Source: CBDBEU01 sp965204565 (lineage in GTDB: Bacteria; Pseudomonadota; Alphaproteobacteria; Rhizobiales; TMED25). Taken from it: a stretch of 64,000 bases of DNA. Where the stretch lies: NCBI GenBank assembly GCA_965204565.1, contig CBDBEU010000005.1, forward strand, positions 1,674,001 through 1,738,000, given 5' to 3'. Every line of letters starts with the position of its first letter. The first letter of the stretch is position 1. The notes beneath the pieces were generated by a model. It worked only from the letters and a program-made list of their open reading frames with translations. It did not search any database and was not told the origin of the DNA. The position numbers and the translations under genes were made by a program. Shown in pieces: positions 61,278 through 64,000 of this stretch.

Positions 61278-61781
61278 ATGCCGGGCGAAGGCGCCGGCCC
61301 GAGCGGGATTGACGAGCGGACAGACCGGCTGGTCGAGATCACGCTGGACGACAGCCTGGCCCTGTCGGCCACCGCCGATATCGCTCATGAGCGCGATGTC
61401 GCAATCTATGACCTTCTGAGTGACAACCGGCTTTCTGTTGACGGCAATCCGGGTCCCTATCGGCTGCACTTGGTGGTGGTTGAAAACCGGCTGATGTTCG
61501 ATTTGGCCGGCGCAGGCGAGGAATCACGTGCGACTTTTATGCTGTCGCTGACCCCGTTCCGGCGCATTCTGCGGGACTATTTCGTTATCTGCGAGAGCTA
61601 TTACGAGGCGATCAAGACAGCGCCGCCAAGCCGCATCGAGGCCATCGACATGGGCCGGCGCGGGCTGCATGACGAAGGCAGCCGGGTGTTGCAGGAGCGA
61701 CTGGCCGGCAAGGCTGCGATGGATTTCAAAACCGCCCGTCGCCTGTTCACATTGATTTTCGCCCTGCACCGGAGAAACTGA
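61278..61781 (+). CDS. UPF0262 family protein
   Basis: 167 residues. DRLVEITLDDSLALSATADIAHERDVAIYDLLSDNRL and GPYRLHLVVVENRLMFDL, SLTPFRRILRDYFVICESYYEAIKTAPPSRIEAIDMGRRGLHDEGS are the family signature. Unknown function; conserved between hisD and the phosphatase gene in rhizobia. Three bases after hisD; stop overlaps the next start by one base. Confidence 0.92.
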   Translation: MPGEGAGPSGIDERTDRLVEITLDDSLALSATADIAHERDVAIYDLLSDNRLSVDGNPGPYRLHLVVVENRLMFDLAGAGEESRATFMLSLTPFRRILRDYFVICESYYEAIKTAPPSRIEAIDMGRRGLHDEGSRVLQERLAGKAAMDFKTARRLFTLIFALHRRN

Positions 61782-62242
61782 TGGTGCCGGCAAGTCAAAC
61801 CCACCGGCTACCGGGCGCAGTGCTTTTTGCCTGCGGCCAAAATGCTGTGCGCTCGCCAATGGCTGCCGCCCTGATGCACCAGCAAATGGGCCGCCGGGTC
61901 TATGTAGCTTCAGCCGGAGTGCGTCAAGGTGAACCTAACCATCTGGCCGTTGCGGTGATGGCCGAGATCGGCATCGATATCGCAGGCCATCAGCCGCAGA
62001 CCTTCAAAGACCTGGACGACACCAGCTTTGATCTGGTGATCTCGCTAGCACCGGAAGCGCACCATCATGCGGTGGAGATGACGCGGACCATGGCGATTGA
62101 AGCCGAATACTGGCCGACGCCCGATCCGACAGCGGCGCTTGGCAATCGCGAACAGCAGCTTCAGGCGTTCCGCGCTGTACGGGATGATCTGCGCCAGCGT
62201 ATTCGCGAGCACTTTGCAGAGTCGGCACCGCCCAATCCGTGA
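61781..62242 (+). CDS. low-molecular-weight phosphotyrosine phosphatase family protein
   Basis: 153 residues. P-loop Cx5R is C-G-Q-N-A-V-R in VLFACGQNAVRSPMAAALMHQ; the general acid is in YWPTPDPTAALG. It may act on tyrosine or small phosphates. Position at the end of the hisD run matches other rhizobial genomes, where infA often follows; here the next gene is on the other strand. Confidence 0.9.
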   Translation: MVPASQTHRLPGAVLFACGQNAVRSPMAAALMHQQMGRRVYVASAGVRQGEPNHLAVAVMAEIGIDIAGHQPQTFKDLDDTSFDLVISLAPEAHHHAVEMTRTMAIEAEYWPTPDPTAALGNREQQLQAFRAVRDDLRQRIREHFAESAPPNP

Positions 62243-62252
62243 GGTATAGGCC

Positions 62253-63668
62253 TCAATCCGCACAGCGCGGCGGTGTGCCGAGCCGTTGACGCGCGCTGCC
62301 GAGTACCCGCTCGAAGGCACATGCCGCGGCGATCACGCGCTCATCCTCGCCGCCAGCACCGATGATCTGCAAGCCCACCGGCATGCCATGACTGTCGAGC
62401 CCGATGGGGATCGTCACGGCGCACAGGCCCAGGAGATTGCCCGGTGCGGTGTTGCGCAAGATTGTCAGATTGGCCTTGCGATAGGCATCCGCGTCGTCGA
62501 GCGCTGCAACCTCGGGCGGTGAGATCGGCACTGTCGGGCCGACCACCAGATCATGGTCTTCAAGGCGGGTGTGCACCGCACGGGTCAACGCCTCAAGTTC
62601 GCTTGCGCGGTGGAGATATTCAACCGCGGTGATCGCCTCCATGCGAGTAAATCGGCTTGCCACATTGGGATCAAGCGTGTCGCGCCAATCCGCCATCTCG
62701 CCGGTGATGAAGGCAGCAAATTCAGGCGCTGCCAGACCACCGGCAAGGAACATCTCATGCGCGCGCACCGCCTCGGGCAGCTCTATTGAGGTGAGCCCGG
62801 CGCCGGCACGCTCCAATGCGCCCAACGCTTCGCTCGTGCACGCTGCAATGTCGTCGTCGCAATCATCGAAAAACCAGTCGAGCACCGCGATCGAAAACTC
62901 ATCCGCCGCGCACGCGCCAGCAAACCCGGCGAATGCAAGTGGTGCCATGGCGGTAAGGGAGTCGATCTCGGCAAAGGCGATCGCCGCGTCCTCGGCGGTG
63001 CGGGTCAGAATGCCGGCGGTGTCGAGGCTCGGGCTCAATGGCACGATGCCCGCAAGCGGCCATCGTCCATAACTGGTCTTGACGCCAACCGTGCCGGTGA
63101 TCGAAGCCGGGCAGCGCACCGACCCGGCCGTATCGCTGCCCATGGCGACAAGTGCTGTCCCGGCCATCAGGCTGACCCCGGCGCCGGCGCTGGAGCCGCC
63201 GGGTACGTGATGCTGATCCGCGCCCCACGGATTGATCGGCGTGCCCCAATGAGGATTGGTGCCAACGCCGCCAAAGGCAAACTCGACAGTGTGGGTCTTG
63301 CCGGTGATGACCGCCAGATTGGCGCGCAGCCTTTTCACCACAGGCCCCTGCGCCTGCCATTTTTCCGGCAGTTCCTTCGGTGTGCCGGCAAACGTCGGAT
63401 AGCCCAGCACGCCGTACAGATCCTTGAGCGAAACTGGCAAGCCTTGCAGTGCGCCAAGGTCAAACCCGGCGTCGAACGCCGCATCGGCAGCCTGTGCATT
63501 GGCCGTGATCTTGTCCGGCATCCAGCTTTTGAAGGCATTGAGGCTCTGATCAAAGCGCTGATAATTGGCCATCACCTGCTCAGCGATTGCGTGCGCTGTC
63601 ACCGTCCCCTCGCGCAACGCCTGGCCCAGATCGCGAATCGATCTTCCCACCATCATGTTCTTGGTCAT
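62253..63668 (-). CDS. amidase (amidase signature family)
   Basis: 471 residues. The Ser-Ser-Lys triad is legible: Lys in VITGKTHTVEFAFGG, cis-Ser in HHVPGGSSAGAGVSLMAG and nucleophile Ser in GSDTAGSVRCPASITGTVGVKTSYGRWPLAG in outline. It hydrolyses an unidentified amide. Its start overlaps the stop of a second amidase-type gene by four bases (ATGA), so the two form an operon. Converges on the phosphatase gene with 10 bases between. Confidence 0.93.
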   Translation of the reverse strand: MTKNMMVGRSIRDLGQALREGTVTAHAIAEQVMANYQRFDQSLNAFKSWMPDKITANAQAADAAFDAGFDLGALQGLPVSLKDLYGVLGYPTFAGTPKELPEKWQAQGPVVKRLRANLAVITGKTHTVEFAFGGVGTNPHWGTPINPWGADQHHVPGGSSAGAGVSLMAGTALVAMGSDTAGSVRCPASITGTVGVKTSYGRWPLAGIVPLSPSLDTAGILTRTAEDAAIAFAEIDSLTAMAPLAFAGFAGACAADEFSIAVLDWFFDDCDDDIAACTSEALGALERAGAGLTSIELPEAVRAHEMFLAGGLAAPEFAAFITGEMADWRDTLDPNVASRFTRMEAITAVEYLHRASELEALTRAVHTRLEDHDLVVGPTVPISPPEVAALDDADAYRKANLTILRNTAPGNLLGLCAVTIPIGLDSHGMPVGLQIIGAGGEDERVIAAACAFERVLGSARQRLGTPPRCAD

Positions 63669-64000
63669 TCCTCGATCCGTGATTGGTTTGCCGCATCCGC
63701 CGGGCCGAGCAGGTCGAACACCCAGGAAGCATCTTCCAGCAATTTCCGCCCTCCGCGATGGCGGCCGACGAGTTGGATGCCCACCGGCAAGCCGGCTGGA
63801 GAGTGGTGAGTCGGCAGCGTGATCGCAAGCAAATGCATGAACGTCCAGATGCCTTGAAAGCGCGCATCACCGGTGGAGGCGAGCCCCTCTGGCGCCTCGC
63901 CATTGGCAGACGGGGCGAGAATGAGGTCAAGGTCGGAAAATATCTTGGGAATTTGAGTGCGGCAGTGCTCTCCCAGCGTGATGGCGGCGATATAATCATC
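63665..64000 (-). CDS. amidase family protein, C-terminal part (cut by window edge)
   Basis: The minus-strand frame runs open from the window end: IAAITLGEHCRTQIPKIFSDLDLILAPSANGEAPEGLAST, FQGIWTFMHLLAITLPTHHSPAGLPVGIQLVGRHRGGRKLLEDASWVF and a stop at 63665. The LPxGIQLVG and WTFxHxPAI-like stretch are typical of the end of amidase-signature enzymes. A paralogue of the next gene. The 5' part is outside the window. Confidence 0.85.
   Translation of the reverse strand, partial: DDYIAAITLGEHCRTQIPKIFSDLDLILAPSANGEAPEGLASTGDARFQGIWTFMHLLAITLPTHHSPAGLPVGIQLVGRHRGGRKLLEDASWVFDLLGPADAANQSRIEE

Noticed and set aside
60318..61469. 383-codon frame on the minus strand opposite hisD and UPF0262
   Set aside because: hisD and UPF0262 have complete motifs on the plus strand; the antisense frame has none.
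1..64000. CRISPR arrays, rRNA genes, replication origin
   Set aside because: None seen on reading both strands; the repeats present are insertion-sequence copies and short inverted repeats.

Overview
The window looks like a chromosomal segment of a GC-rich alphaproteobacterium, most likely of the order Hyphomicrobiales (Rhizobiales). Several gene neighbourhoods point there: folE-hisI divergent from an IscU-like scaffold gene and yidD; ubiB-coaBC-dut-moeB; irr divergent from fabA-fabB-fabI; murA-DUF2948-hisD-UPF0262-low-molecular-weight phosphatase; and mgpS helicase-S4 protein-fdxA-carD. Species cannot be told from the sequence alone.

Layout. 0-14 kb: tail of an EpsI/exosortase-type gene (broken), a UDP-sugar dehydrogenase, an IS5-type element, the yidD/iscU/folE/hisI/rhomboid block, then a decayed stretch (PAS_5 gene, PilZ gene split by an IS30 element, IS5 and IS1380 pieces, a transglutaminase-like lipoprotein, a lytic transglycosylase stump). 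13-24 kb: a catabolic cluster, with a Gfo/Idh oxidoreductase and a cupin running convergently to an overlapping CoxG-CoxM-CoxS-CoxL type molybdenum hydroxylase operon that continues into an alpha/beta-hydrolase-fold protein and a CocE-type hydrolase; then a large polytopic membrane protein. 24-31.6 kb: helicase, S4, ferredoxin, CarD, and a peptidase M48/thermonuclease pair. 31.9-38.2 kb: a pile of degenerate IS1380, IS630, IS21 and IS5 elements, one of which carries an AT-rich secreted serine protease gene. 38-44.6 kb: ubiB, coaBC, dut (frameshifted), moeB-like, 2-hydroxyacid dehydrogenase, SH3 protein. 44.8-47.5 kb: the iron regulator gene irr, split in two by IS5/IS630/IS3 remnants. 47.6-50.4 kb: fabA-fabB-fabI. 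50.5-53 kb: IS630 scrap, P2-like phage tail remnants, a transporter stump. 53-56 kb: two double-cupin proteins, a fumarylacetoacetase-family enzyme, tRNA-Thr. 56.4-58 kb: an IS1380 element split by a rearranged IS5. 58-64 kb: murA to the phosphatase, then two amidase genes.

The main theme is contrast. Long core operons are intact, often with 1-4 base stop/start overlaps, while the spaces between them are graveyards of insertion sequences from at least six families (IS5 in three types, IS1380, IS630, IS3, IS21, IS30). None of the transposases looks intact. The decay has reached real genes: irr, a PilZ gene, a PAS_5 gene, an MltB-type transglycosylase, an EpsI-like gene, a TPR gene, cupin genes and apparently dut. 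The dut and PAS breaks are single-base changes, so assembly error has to be excluded for those; the IS-split genes cannot be explained that way.

The most unusual items are the AT-rich trypsin-like protease sitting inside an IS5 element with an AACT repeat at each junction, the split irr, and a hydrolase-fold protein with glycine at the nucleophile position inside a molybdenum hydroxylase operon.
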